Positions 1 through 8,698 of a stretch of DNA of 64,000 nucleotides are shown one piece after another. The translations under genes were made by a program, and so were the position numbers. The notes under the pieces are model-generated. The model saw only the letters and a list, made by a program, of their open reading frames with translations. It was not told the DNA's origin and did not search any database. Positions within the stretch are counted from its first letter, which is position 1. The number at the start of each line of letters is the position of its first letter. Origin of the DNA: Brevibacillus brevis (lineage in GTDB: Bacteria > Bacillota > Bacilli > Brevibacillales > Brevibacillaceae); assembly GCF_900637055.1 (NCBI RefSeq), contig NZ_LR134338.1, positions 5,033,501-5,097,500 on the forward strand. Reading direction: 5' to 3'.

Positions 1-1
1 G

Positions 2-484
2 AAGACGTACTACAAGCCGGGTAGAGACCCTCGTGGCTGGATCCCAAGTGTTGCCTATGTCTCCCTCGTTCATGAAGATTTATTGAAGCACGCACAGGCA
101 AACGACGATGCATCAGACGCGCAGCTGTTTCCGATTGAGAAAGCTTTTGCCCTCAACCTTGCTTTTGATCATCGTGAAATTTTGACTGACGCCTTACAGC
201 GAGTTCGTGAGCAAATGCTGCAAACAACTATCGCCAAAGCGTTTTTGCCAGATGAGTTTACCTTGAGCGAACTGCTGCAAGTGATCGAGACAGTCGTTCC
301 ATCCTTTTCGGCAAAAGATCGCGGCAATTTTGAGCGGCGCTTGCTTGCGACGACCAGACGGCAAGGACTTCTCGAACCAGTTCTATCGGCTGACGGACAG
401 CCTGTCTACTCGACCGAGTTTTCGAATTCCCCAGCCAAGCTGTATCGTTTTACCGGCTTCACCCCTACTGCCATGATTTACTGA
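2..484 (+). CDS. NrtR-like Nudix transcriptional regulator, 5' end outside window
   Basis: The open frame runs in from the left edge, so the N-terminus is missing. The first visible residues (RDPRGW followed by a hydrophobic strand) look like the core of a Nudix domain, and the last ~80 residues look like a winged-helix domain with a conserved FTGFTP end. That Nudix plus winged-helix order is the layout of NrtR, a repressor of NAD biosynthesis and salvage genes that senses ADP-ribose. The next two genes downstream are a nicotinamidase and a nicotinate-nucleotide adenylyltransferase, which fits this role. The Nudix box itself is outside the view, so hydrolase activity cannot be judged. Confidence 0.7.
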   Translation, partial: KTYYKPGRDPRGWIPSVAYVSLVHEDLLKHAQANDDASDAQLFPIEKAFALNLAFDHREILTDALQRVREQMLQTTIAKAFLPDEFTLSELLQVIETVVPSFSAKDRGNFERRLLATTRRQGLLEPVLSADGQPVYSTEFSNSPAKLYRFTGFTPTAMIY

Positions 485-518
485 GCAAGTCCACACTCAC
501 ATTCAGGAGGTTTTTGCC

Positions 519-1064
519 ATGAAAGCTTTGATTGTGATCGACTACACGAATGATTTTGTCGCGACAGATGGTGCATTGACTTGCGGCGAGCCTGGTCAGG
601 CTATTGAAGGACGCATTGGAGAACTGATCCGCGACTTCCTCGCAGAAGGCGACTTTGTCGTCATGGCAGTCGACGCTCATCGAGAGCAGGACCCGTACCA
701 CCCTGAGACAGGACTCTACCCTCCGCACAACATTATCGGGACAGCTGGCAGGAATTTGTATGGCAGCATTCAGGAGATTTACGAAGAATTCGAAGATACG
801 ATTCACTGGATGGATAAGACGCGTTACAGTGCTTTCCAAGGCACCGACCTTGCACTATTGTTACGCACGAGAGGTATTACTGAGATTCATCTGGTAGGTG
901 TCTGCACAGACATTTGTGTGCTGCATACAGCGATTGAAGGCTTCTATAACGGCTTTTCTGTCGTCATCCACGAGGATGCCGTAGCGAGCTTTCTTCCAGA
1001 AGGTCACAAATGGGCTCTCGGTCATTTTCAGAACCAGCTTGGTATGACTGTTCGAAAAAAATAA
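519..1064 (+). CDS. pncA: Nicotinamidase (isochorismatase-like cysteine hydrolase)
   Basis: 181 residues, the normal size for bacterial nicotinamidase, which converts nicotinamide to nicotinate plus ammonia in NAD salvage. The catalytic triad is visible: D8 in the first strand, K100 (DKTRYSAF) and C133 in GVCTDICV. Metal ligands D52 and H54 (DAH) and H70 are also in place. AGGAGG precedes the ATG by about 8 bases. It lies 34 bases after the NrtR-like regulator and 29 before the NadD-like gene, all in one direction, so the three probably form an NAD-salvage transcription unit. A generic isochorismatase-family hydrolase is the alternative, but context favours PncA. Confidence 0.86.
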   Translation: MKALIVIDYTNDFVATDGALTCGEPGQAIEGRIGELIRDFLAEGDFVVMAVDAHREQDPYHPETGLYPPHNIIGTAGRNLYGSIQEIYEEFEDTIHWMDKTRYSAFQGTDLALLLRTRGITEIHLVGVCTDICVLHTAIEGFYNGFSVVIHEDAVASFLPEGHKWALGHFQNQLGMTVRKK

Positions 1065-1093
1065 CAGGCTCATGACGATAGGAGGCAATTTTC

Positions 1094-1732
1094 ATGCGAA
1101 TCGGCATTTATGGCAGCAGCTTTGATCCCATCACGTACAGCCATTTGTTCACGGCAGCGACCGTCGCTCACCGGAGACGACTGGACAAAGTCATTTTCGT
1201 ACCATGCTCTTCAAAGCGTAATGATAAAAAATTGCAGACAGAGGACGTCCATCGCTTGCACATGCTCAAACTGGCTTTGGCTGGCAGCGCACACAAAACA
1301 AACAAAAATGGCGAACCTCTTTTCGAAATTTCTACAGTCGAGATCGATGCCTTGCCAGGTGAAACCTATACGTATGATACGATGATGCACATGAAAAAGA
1401 AGTACCCAAACGACGAGCTCTTTTTCATCATGGGGTCAGATTTGTTAGAGGGACTATCGAACTGGGGCAACGCTGAAAAGCTGGTCGCAGGCTTCAACTT
1501 CATCGTGATGTCGCGCGAAGGCTATCCGACCGCTGACCTGATCGCAGAGGACGCGCTGCTGCGCAATCACGACGAGCATTTTCTCATCATGAGCAAGGGC
1601 ATCAACATGGGAATCAGCTCTACCTACATCCGAGACGAAATCCGCAAAGGCGGCGACCCCAGCTTCCTGTTGCCGGATGCTTGCCTCCAGTACATTTATG
1701 AAAAGGGAATCTACAAAGAACCTTACGTATAA
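1094..1732 (+). CDS. nadD: NadD-like nicotinate-nucleotide adenylyltransferase
   Basis: 212-residue nucleotidyltransferase of the (H/T)xxH superfamily. The N-terminus GIYGSSFDPITYSH is the nucleotide-binding loop with T-x-x-H in place of the usual HxGH of NadD, and GISSTYIR near residue 175 is the second conserved motif. The expected reaction is nicotinate mononucleotide plus ATP giving deamido-NAD. In most Bacilli the housekeeping nadD sits with yqeK, not with pncA; this copy is motif-divergent and placed with salvage genes, so it may be a second, salvage-dedicated enzyme. The RBS is AGGAGG, 8 bases upstream. Confidence 0.75.
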   Translation: MRIGIYGSSFDPITYSHLFTAATVAHRRRLDKVIFVPCSSKRNDKKLQTEDVHRLHMLKLALAGSAHKTNKNGEPLFEISTVEIDALPGETYTYDTMMHMKKKYPNDELFFIMGSDLLEGLSNWGNAEKLVAGFNFIVMSREGYPTADLIAEDALLRNHDEHFLIMSKGINMGISSTYIRDEIRKGGDPSFLLPDACLQYIYEKGIYKEPYV

Positions 1733-1742
1733 TCTCAATAAG

Positions 1743-1777
1743 AAAAACAGCCGAACCTGTGAAGTGTCGGCTGTTTT
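1743..1777 (+). terminator. Bidirectional intrinsic terminator
   Basis: Stem AACAGCCGA / TCGGCTGTT with an A-run before and a T-run after. It lies between the convergent nadD-like and EamA genes and can serve both. Confidence 0.85.
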
Positions 1778-1791
1778 CATTGTCGTTTCCA

Positions 1792-2697
1792 TCAACGATT
1801 GAGCGTATTGGCAATGACAGGCTTTTGTATCTTTTTCTGATAGTTCACCAAGTAAATACTGCACACGATCAATACAAGACCGGCGATGAGTGAATACGTA
1901 ACCGGCTCGTCCATGAAAATGGTGCCAGTGACGACTGCGATGAGCGGCACAAGAAACGTAAAGGCGGCTACCTTGCTCGCTTCGCCTGCATTCACAAGCC
2001 CAAAGTAAATGGCAATGGCAATCGGCACGCCAAATGTAGCACCATAGCTGAGACCGATCAAATAAGGCACATTCCAGACAATGTCTGACCAGCTTTCTAC
2101 GCCTGTCCCCAAAAGAGTTAAGGCCGCGCCACCAATCATGCATTGCATGGCAACCATCCACAGCGAATCTACCTTGGCACTGACTTTTTTCACATAGATC
2201 ACGCCCAGCGCCCACGTCAGAGCCGTCAACAAACCTAAAATGACGCCCACGATGGAAACCTGTCCAGTCAGTCCATCCGCACTGACCGCAAGTATCCCGA
2301 GGAATCCCATGACCAGCCCAATGATCTTGAGCACTGTCATGCTCTCACCCAGCCACAACCAGGCAAAGAGTCCAATCAAGATTGGCTGGAAGTACACCAA
2401 CACAGAGAATAATCCACCTGGCAAATACACGAGTCCAACCGTCTGAATGCCGTAAAAGCACAATGTATTCAGAAAGGCAGATATACAATAGCGCAACCAG
2501 TTTTCACGCCAGTTGATCTTTTTCCATTTCGGCAAAATGAATAAAGCGAGCAGAAGTCCGCCAATCAGCGAACGCATTCCTGCGAATAAAATCGGTGGCG
2601 TATAGGCGAGTGACATTTTGTAGATCGACCAGCTTAATCCCCACATCAACACCAAACTTGCGATAGCTAATACAGTCTTTCCCGACAACTTTCCCAC
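1792..2697 (-). CDS. EamA/DMT-superfamily transporter
   Basis: 301 residues with about ten hydrophobic helices in two repeats (~5-145 and ~150-285), the pattern of the drug/metabolite transporter superfamily. Such proteins usually export amino acids or other small metabolites. The helix-loop landmarks MWGLSW near the N-terminus and EAS...FLVPLIAVVTG near residue 250 are typical of EamA repeats. Substrate cannot be read from the sequence. It stands alone, ending against the shared terminator. Confidence 0.88.
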   Translation of the reverse strand: MGKLSGKTVLAIASLVLMWGLSWSIYKMSLAYTPPILFAGMRSLIGGLLLALFILPKWKKINWRENWLRYCISAFLNTLCFYGIQTVGLVYLPGGLFSVLVYFQPILIGLFAWLWLGESMTVLKIIGLVMGFLGILAVSADGLTGQVSIVGVILGLLTALTWALGVIYVKKVSAKVDSLWMVAMQCMIGGAALTLLGTGVESWSDIVWNVPYLIGLSYGATFGVPIAIAIYFGLVNAGEASKVAAFTFLVPLIAVVTGTIFMDEPVTYSLIAGLVLIVCSIYLVNYQKKIQKPVIANTLNR

Positions 2698-2763
2698 GAG
2701 GGGCCTCCCTTTCTAGCTGCACACTTGCTCTTGTGTTTTTGTCCGCCTCCTATAGTACCACAC

Positions 2764-2795
2764 AAAAGAAACAGCCGGATGTACTCACCCGGCTT
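2764..2795 (-). terminator. Intrinsic terminator of the GGDEF-EAL gene
   Basis: Read on the minus strand, AGCCGGG...CCGGCT forms a stem followed by TTTCTTTT, 15 bases after the stop codon of the c-di-GMP gene. Confidence 0.75.
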
Positions 2796-2809
2796 TGCTT
2801 CCTGCCATT

Positions 2810-4936
2810 TTATTGCTGTTCTTGACGAAGGAACTGGTCGAAAGCATCTGTCGGAAGCGGCTTGCTGAACAGATAGCCCTGACCGTGATCGCAGCCGTTT
2901 TCCTTCAGAGCTGCTACTTGATCATCCAGCTCAATTCCCTCTGCGATGACATTCATATTGAGACTTTGCGCGATCGTGACAATCGCTTTTACAATCGCTT
3001 GACTCTCTTGGTTGTGATGAATGTCGCGAATAAAGGAGGCGTCAATTTTGATTGTATCGACTGGCAAGCTTTTAATATAACTAAACGAGCTATAGCCTGT
3101 CCCAAAATCATCAATCGAAATTTGGATACCGATATCCCGAATCTGTTGCAGGACTGCCGTCGCCTCTTCCATTTTAACAAAAATGCTCTCCGTAATCTCG
3201 AGCTCCAGCCAATCAGGAGACAGATTTGTTTCCCGAAGAATATCCTTGATCATCTCGACCAGATCTTTTTGATAGATTTGTCTCGCCGACAAATTCACAG
3301 ACACCTTTAGCGTATAACCTTCATCGTGCCAAATTTTATTTTGTTTGCACGCCTGTTTCAAAATCCATTCCCCGAGCGCCAGAATCATCCCTGTCTCCTC
3401 GGCGATTGGAATAAAGCGATTCGGCGGGATGATGCCCAGCTCTGGATGCACCCATCTAACAAGCGCCTCCATGCCTGTCATCGCGCTTGTTGCGATATCT
3501 ATTTTGGGCTGGTAGTAAATTTGGAAATGCTCTTGTTCAATGGCTTTCCGCATCTCATTTTCCATCAAGATACGCTCGAGTGACTTCGCCTCCATCGTCG
3601 GATCGAAAAAGTCATAGCCATTTTTCCCGCGCGATTTCACTGTATACAATGCCGTATCGGCCCGTTTCAGCAAATCTTCGGGATTGTCCCCATCCTGCGG
3701 GTACAAGGCAATGCCGATGCTGCACGACACGTTGAACACATGACCATCCAATTCAAAGGGCCGCTGCAACTGATTCATGATCTGCTCTGCCAATGCAGCC
3801 GCTTCACTTCGATCTTGCAGCTGGTTCTGCATAATCGTAAATTCGTCTCCACCCAACCTGGCCACGACATCTCCCGGCTTGAGGCACGCCTGTAGACGAT
3901 TTGCTGCTTCGATCAGCAACATATCCCCTACGTCATGACCGAACGAATCGTTCACATCCTTGAAGCGATCCAAATCCAAAAACAGCACAGCCAGATTCGA
4001 TTGGAAACGCTTAGCCTGCATCATTTCCTTGCTGAGCTGTTGGACATACATCCGGCGATTCGGCAGGTCTGTCAACGCATCGTGATAAGCCAAGTGGTGA
4101 ATCGTCTCTTCGGACTGTTTCCGGTCTGTGACGTCACGGGTAACGAGGAGCAGCTTGGTCACATTTCCTTCTTCATCCATAATCGGATTGATTTTGCTTT
4201 CTGTCCAAATTACATCGTTTATTTGGGTGTTAATCCGGCACTCTACCATGTACTCTTTACGTGTAGAGAAGGCATGCTGAATCGCATAAGCAAAAATATC
4301 CCGATCATCCTCCACAATCCACTCGAACAGGTTATGGATTTCCTCATCAGGAACGGTATGCTCCCATACACGCTTGTGAGACGGGGACAAATAGAGAAAA
4401 TCCCCATCCAGGTTGATGATGCTGATGATATCCGACGTATTTTCCGCGATGATGCGATACTTTTCTTCACTCCGCTTGAGCTCGTCTTCCATCTGCTTGC
4501 GTGCTGTGATATCGCTGCGAATGGACAGGTATTGATAGATTTCGCCCGCTTGATTCTTAAATGGCACGATGGTTGTATCGACCCAATAATAGCTGCCATC
4601 TTTTGCGCGATTGCGAATTTCCCCCCGCCATACCTGGCCAGATCGAATACAGGACCACATTTCTTTAAAAAAGCCTTTCGGATGGTAACCCGAATTAAGA
4701 ATACGATGGTCCTTTCCAATCAATTCACTTCGTTCGTATTTCGATATGCGGCAAAATTGCTCATTTGCCCGCAAAATAATCCCCTTATGGTCCGTAATTG
4801 CCAAGATCGTGGATTGGTCCAAAGCGTATTTGACATCTGCCAGCTCATTCACAACCATGTTCAGCTCACCATCTTTTTCACGTAGTAGCCCTGCCCAATC
4901 TTGGGGTGTCAGTGAAGATATCATTTGGTTTTTCAT
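2810..4936 (-). CDS. PAS-PAS-GGDEF-EAL cyclic-di-GMP enzyme
   Basis: About 708 residues and soluble. A short coiled coil leads into two PAS/PAC sensor modules (roughly 35-155 and 160-280), then GGDEF (~290-455) and EAL (~465-705). The active-site GGDEF is intact (RLGGDEF), as are the EAL signature (GMEALVRW) and the metal/loop motif DDFGTGYSS, so both cyclase and phosphodiesterase activities are possible. No transmembrane segment is visible, so the input is probably cytoplasmic. I place the start at the ATG at 4936, with CAGGTG 6 bases upstream; two in-frame starts lie just upstream. A c-di-GMP riboswitch lies 12 kb away in the same window. Confidence 0.9.
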   Translation of the reverse strand: MKNQMISSLTPQDWAGLLREKDGELNMVVNELADVKYALDQSTILAITDHKGIILRANEQFCRISKYERSELIGKDHRILNSGYHPKGFFKEMWSCIRSGQVWRGEIRNRAKDGSYYWVDTTIVPFKNQAGEIYQYLSIRSDITARKQMEDELKRSEEKYRIIAENTSDIISIINLDGDFLYLSPSHKRVWEHTVPDEEIHNLFEWIVEDDRDIFAYAIQHAFSTRKEYMVECRINTQINDVIWTESKINPIMDEEGNVTKLLLVTRDVTDRKQSEETIHHLAYHDALTDLPNRRMYVQQLSKEMMQAKRFQSNLAVLFLDLDRFKDVNDSFGHDVGDMLLIEAANRLQACLKPGDVVARLGGDEFTIMQNQLQDRSEAAALAEQIMNQLQRPFELDGHVFNVSCSIGIALYPQDGDNPEDLLKRADTALYTVKSRGKNGYDFFDPTMEAKSLERILMENEMRKAIEQEHFQIYYQPKIDIATSAMTGMEALVRWVHPELGIIPPNRFIPIAEETGMILALGEWILKQACKQNKIWHDEGYTLKVSVNLSARQIYQKDLVEMIKDILRETNLSPDWLELEITESIFVKMEEATAVLQQIRDIGIQISIDDFGTGYSSFSYIKSLPVDTIKIDASFIRDIHHNQESQAIVKAIVTIAQSLNMNVIAEGIELDDQVAALKENGCDHGQGYLFSKPLPTDAFDQFLRQEQQ

Positions 4937-5082
4937 TTCCATCACCTGCTTTGGATACAGTCAAAAAAAATGATCCTTACAGAAGGATCGTAACGTTCTG
5001 AATACAAGTTCGTTCCATTTTACCATGTTTTTCCGAAAGATCAACGAGAACACCTGCGGTAGAAACAACATTTTTGCGAAAA

Positions 5083-5113
5083 AAATGAACCAGTGCATGA
5101 AGACTGGCTCACT
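5083..5113 (-). terminator. Intrinsic terminator of the hydroxy-acid oxidase gene
   Basis: On the minus strand TGAGCCAGT pairs with ACTGGTTCA across an 8-base loop and is followed by a run of seven T. Confidence 0.8.
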
Positions 5114-5144
5114 TTTTTCAATGGGTATGAACGAATTGTTTCCC

Positions 5145-6290
5145 TTACAACCGGGCAAGAATGCTGCGATTGAGGTCTGCGACAGAATTGCTGCCAGACA
5201 GCGCCATCGCGACGTCAAATTCATGAATGAGTGTATCTAACACACTCGCTACGCCCTGCTCTCCAGCAACAGCCAGTCCATACAGGAATGGGCGACCAAT
5301 CAGAATGGCATCGGCACCTAAAGCAATCGCTTTAACGACATCTGCTCCTGTACGCACGCCACTGTCGAGCAAAACAGGTATTTTGCCAGCTACCACCTCG
5401 GCAATCGCTGGCAACGCATCCAGCGTAGAAATAGCTCCATCCATCTGCCGTCCACCGTGATTGGAGACGATGATTCCATCGACACCATGCTCTAAAGCAA
5501 GTCGCGCATCATCCGGATGCAAAATGCCTTTTACCAAAATCGGCAGACGAGTATGCTCACGCAAAAACGCGATATCGTTCCAATTCAGTGCTGGATGATA
5601 AATGTTTTTCAACACTTCCTCTACTGCATTCTCCGGTGTTACCTCAGGGAGTCGCGAGCAAAAAACAGGATCTGTCAAGTAATTCGCCAGTCCTCTTCCT
5701 TCGCGCAGTGGCGAATAGCCGTTGCGGAAGTCTCTACGCTTCCACCCTAGCATGACGGTATCCACCGTGAGAACAATGGCAGAATAACCAGACTTTTCCG
5801 CTCGTCTGACCATGCTCGCAGAAACCTCTCGATCGTTCGACCAATAGAGCTGGAACCAGCGATAGGCATCGCCCATCACTTCGGCAATCTGTTCGAGTGA
5901 GTGAGCAGAAACTGTACTGGCTACGAACGGTACTCCAGCTGCTGCTGCCGCCTTGGCAGACGCCAGCTCTCCATCGGGATGTGAAATCGTCTGCATACCC
6001 ACAGGAGCCAAGAAGATCGGCGTGCGCAACGCTTGATTGTACATTGAAATACCAAGGGTACGATTCGTCACGTCCCGCATCATCCGCGGAATGATTGCCC
6101 AACGGGAAAAAGCTGTCCGGTTTTCTACCAGCGTTTCTTCTGCCCCTGATCCCCCGGCAACGTAATCAAATGGCCCATCCGGCAAAACCTCTCGCGCCTT
6201 TTTCTCCCAATCTTCAATGGAAATCGGCAGTGCCTGCGTGTCCTTGTTCACACGGGTAAATAAGAGTGTTTCCTCATTTGTTTTCGTCAT
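5145..6290 (-). CDS. FMN-dependent alpha-hydroxy-acid oxidizing enzyme (lactate 2-monooxygenase-like)
   Basis: 381 residues, a single TIM barrel of the LldD/glycolate oxidase/lactate monooxygenase family. The FMN and substrate motifs are visible: APVGMQ in the first strands, a lysine in LVKGI, the catalytic histidine in SNHGGRQMDG, and DSGVRTG plus a GRPFLYG phosphate loop near the end. Such enzymes oxidise L-2-hydroxy acids such as lactate and pass electrons to oxygen. The length and the N-terminal FDYVAGGSG fit lactate 2-monooxygenase better than the shorter oxidases, but the exact substrate is not certain. I start at 6290 because GAAAGGAAG lies 8 bases upstream; a longer frame to 6344 lacks a good RBS. 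Confidence 0.82.
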   Translation of the reverse strand: MTKTNEETLLFTRVNKDTQALPISIEDWEKKAREVLPDGPFDYVAGGSGAEETLVENRTAFSRWAIIPRMMRDVTNRTLGISMYNQALRTPIFLAPVGMQTISHPDGELASAKAAAAAGVPFVASTVSAHSLEQIAEVMGDAYRWFQLYWSNDREVSASMVRRAEKSGYSAIVLTVDTVMLGWKRRDFRNGYSPLREGRGLANYLTDPVFCSRLPEVTPENAVEEVLKNIYHPALNWNDIAFLREHTRLPILVKGILHPDDARLALEHGVDGIIVSNHGGRQMDGAISTLDALPAIAEVVAGKIPVLLDSGVRTGADVVKAIALGADAILIGRPFLYGLAVAGEQGVASVLDTLIHEFDVAMALSGSNSVADLNRSILARL

Positions 6291-6414
6291 CTGGTTTGCT
6301 TCCTTTCTGCGATCGTCTTTCATCTTTTTTATCTCAATTCTCATAAATTCGCAATAGTCTTAATCTCAATTCTATTTCGGAGCTTGTCCACTTTCACACG
6401 CGCCTTTTTCAAGG

Positions 6415-6684
6415 CTACTTTTTCTTTTTGCCTTTTCGGGCTGCTCGACGGACCCGATTCTTTGTCTTCACTGTCTTCATCGTCTTCATTCCAGCGGCTC
6501 CTGAACCCACCCATGTATTGGTTTGGCTATTTTCATTGATGACCTTCACTACGTTGCCGCTATTGTTTCCACCCGAACCGGAAAACGCTTTGGTTACGCT
6601 TTTCGGAGAGTTGTTTGCCGTGTCGCCAAAGTTGATATTTCCGACATTATTGGTGATGATCACCTTGCCCACAAAAGTCGGCAA
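6415..6684 (-). CDS. GerPA/GerPF-like spore germination protein with a basic tail
   Basis: 89 residues beginning MPTFVGKVIITN, followed by a NFGDT...SPKS...GSGG...N pattern that matches the small GerPA/GerPF proteins of the spore gerP operon, which help germinants cross the coat. The start is a TTG, supported by GGGAGGAG just upstream and by the universal MP start of the family. Unlike typical ~70-residue GerPA/PF proteins, it ends in a strongly basic tail (NRVRRAARKGKKKK) after a repeated MKT motif. It is a lone gene, not in a gerPABCDEF cluster. Confidence 0.7.
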   Translation of the reverse strand: MPTFVGKVIITNNVGNINFGDTANNSPKSVTKAFSGSGGNNSGNVVKVINENSQTNTWVGSGAAGMKTMKTVKTKNRVRRAARKGKKKK

Positions 6685-6787
6685 AACTCCTCCCCCCCGC
6701 TGCGTAATGGCTTTTTCCCATCATATTCGAACCGTTTTGCGCCCGCTTGGACGATGGTTGAGGGCATTTGTCTGATGTGGTCTTGCC

Positions 6788-6828
6788 AAAAAAAATCTCC
6801 CCGAGTAGATAATTCTACGCGAGGAGAA
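6788..6828 (-). terminator. Intrinsic terminator of the SDR gene
   Basis: Minus-strand stem TCTCCTCGCGTAGA / TCTACTCGGGGAGA, followed by TTTTTTTT. Confidence 0.85.
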
Positions 6829-6837
6829 AGACCTTTT

Positions 6838-7584
6838 TTATTGCGCGGTATATCCGCCGTCGACCAGCAGGCTCGTCCCTGTGACAAAGGAAGCATCGTC
6901 GCTGGCAAGGAACAGAACAGCCTTGGCGACTTCTTCTGGTTTACCCAAGCGTCCCATCGGATGCAACCCGATCAGGTGCTCATTCAAGGCTTCATTGCGC
7001 CCAGCAATCAGCGGTGTATCAATGTAGCCCGGGCAGACCGCATTTACGCGAATCCCTTGCTTTGCATACGTAAGTCCCAGCGTCTGAGTCAGGAGCTTCA
7101 CGCCGCCTTTTGCGGATGAGTATGCAGTTACGCCTGCTTTCCCCGCATGACTATGGATCGACCCGCAGTTTACAATCGCGCCGCCAGTCCCTTGCGCCAA
7201 CATTTGCTCGATGACGTATTTATCGCACAAGAACACGCCGGTCAGATTGATATCTATCGTTCTTTGCCAATCATCCATGCTCAACAGATGACCTGGTGCG
7301 TCTTTCGCTATTCCTGCATTGGCAAACAGAATGTCTACCTTTCCGTACTTTTCTACTGTGGTGCTCACCATGTTTTTGACTTCGTCTTCTTTCGTTACAT
7401 CCGTTTTCACGAACAACGCATCGAAGCCTGCTTGATTCAGCTCTTCCGCTAATTCATTTCCACGTGGGGAGAAGTCAGCAATCACTACTTTCGCCCCTTC
7501 TTTTGCGAAGAGACGGACGGTCGTTTCACCGATCCCACTTGCTCCACCCGTAACGATCGCTACTTTTCCTTCGAGTCTCGCCAT
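6838..7584 (-). CDS. Short-chain dehydrogenase/reductase
   Basis: 248 residues, classical SDR length. The cofactor motif TGGASGIG spans residues 12-19, NAG is near 89-91, and the catalytic triad is S142, Y155 and K159 (GSIHSH...YSSAK). An acidic-type residue after the second strand (IADF) suggests NAD rather than NADP. It oxidises or reduces a small alcohol/ketone; the substrate is not identifiable. The start at 7584 has GGAGGT 7 bases upstream. It is transcribed away from the adjacent LysR regulator, which may control it. Confidence 0.88.
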   Translation of the reverse strand: MARLEGKVAIVTGGASGIGETTVRLFAKEGAKVVIADFSPRGNELAEELNQAGFDALFVKTDVTKEDEVKNMVSTTVEKYGKVDILFANAGIAKDAPGHLLSMDDWQRTIDINLTGVFLCDKYVIEQMLAQGTGGAIVNCGSIHSHAGKAGVTAYSSAKGGVKLLTQTLGLTYAKQGIRVNAVCPGYIDTPLIAGRNEALNEHLIGLHPMGRLGKPEEVAKAVLFLASDDASFVTGTSLLVDGGYTAQ

Positions 7585-7720
7585 TGTAAATACCTCCATT
7601 CGTTATGTCTCTAGTACCTGATCTCTTGCCTTGCTTTCATTATAGGACTCTTTTATATTTAAAAATATGTAAACATGCTTACCCTTCCTTAAGTACGACT
7701 AAAGGATGTGATATTACCAA

Positions 7721-8647
7721 ATGCATCTGGAACAACTGGAATATATCGTAGAAATAGCGAAGGCAGGCTCCCTGACCAAAGCCGCTCAGAACAAGCATGT
7801 CACCCTCTCCGCCATCAGCCAGTCGCTCTCCAGTCTGGAAGCAGAGCTGGGCGTTACTCTTTTTTCACGTTCGCGTCTTGGGGCGGTACCTACCCCTGAA
7901 GGGCGCATCATCATCAAAAAAGCGTTTGAAGCCTTGGGCAAGATCCAGGAGATCTGGGAGGAAGCACAAAACTATACGAACACGTTGAGTGGAGAGCTGA
8001 GGCTCGCCACGATTCCCGGTCCCATGAATCTTCTGGTCGATGCCGTCGCGAGCTTTAAAAAAGATTATCCTTACATCCGTACGGAAATTGCAGAAAAAGG
8101 CACACAGGAAATATTAGAGGACATTCTTCAGGACAAGCTGGACATTGGTCTGGTCATTATCCATGAGAACCTGCTCAAAAAGAGCGAGGGCCTCGGGTTG
8201 GTGTTCGAACAGTTGCTAGAGGGAAAAATGGTCGTAGGTGTAGGCAAAACCTCTCCGCTTGCCTACCAGGATTCCGTCACACCTGAAGAGCTTCGCAAGC
8301 AGTCCTTCGTCCTGTACAACGACGACTACGTCAAATGGTTCGTAGAGGATTTTGCCGCTACTTATGGTCCCGTCGACATTTTGTTTACGTCGAACAACAC
8401 AGAAGCGCTCCGCAATGCAATCCGGCAAAATCTCGCGGTAACCATCGGACTGGACTACTCTTTTGTTCATGAACCTCATTTGCAAGACTCCGATTCAATC
8501 ACGCTTGATTTGGATATTCCTTATCAACAACCCATCTATTATGGGTGGGTGCGCTCGGAGGAACGGCATTATTCCCGTATTTCGATGAACTTTATCAATC
8601 GACTCCAATACGATTTGAAAAGCAAGAAATCCCCACCCACTCCTTAG
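7721..8647 (+). CDS. LysR-family transcriptional regulator
   Basis: 308 residues. The N-terminal helix-turn-helix (residues 1-60, EIAKAGSLTKAAQ...SLSSLEAELGVTLFSR) is characteristic of LysR proteins, followed by a two-lobed effector-binding domain. It is divergent from the SDR gene with a 136-base intergenic region, the usual arrangement for a LysR regulator and its target. The effector is unknown. Confidence 0.9.
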   Translation: MHLEQLEYIVEIAKAGSLTKAAQNKHVTLSAISQSLSSLEAELGVTLFSRSRLGAVPTPEGRIIIKKAFEALGKIQEIWEEAQNYTNTLSGELRLATIPGPMNLLVDAVASFKKDYPYIRTEIAEKGTQEILEDILQDKLDIGLVIIHENLLKKSEGLGLVFEQLLEGKMVVGVGKTSPLAYQDSVTPEELRKQSFVLYNDDYVKWFVEDFAATYGPVDILFTSNNTEALRNAIRQNLAVTIGLDYSFVHEPHLQDSDSITLDLDIPYQQPIYYGWVRSEERHYSRISMNFINRLQYDLKSKKSPPTP

Positions 8648-8650
8648 CAG

Positions 8651-8689
8651 AAAAAGGCTGCCGCTTCATTTTCGCGGACAGCCTTTTTC
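8651..8689 (+). terminator. Bidirectional intrinsic terminator
   Basis: AAAAAGGCTG ... CAGCCTTTTT between the convergent LysR and lipoprotein genes. Confidence 0.85.
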
Positions 8690-8698
8690 AAATCGTTC

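Noticed and set aside
1454..2215. A 253-codon minus-strand frame across nadD and the EamA gene
   Set aside because: It covers two well-supported genes and the terminator, has no RBS and is low in coding character.
3935..4885. A 316-codon open frame on the plus strand
   Set aside because: It is the antisense shadow of the PAS-GGDEF-EAL gene, whose motifs are clear; no RBS and no recognisable domains.
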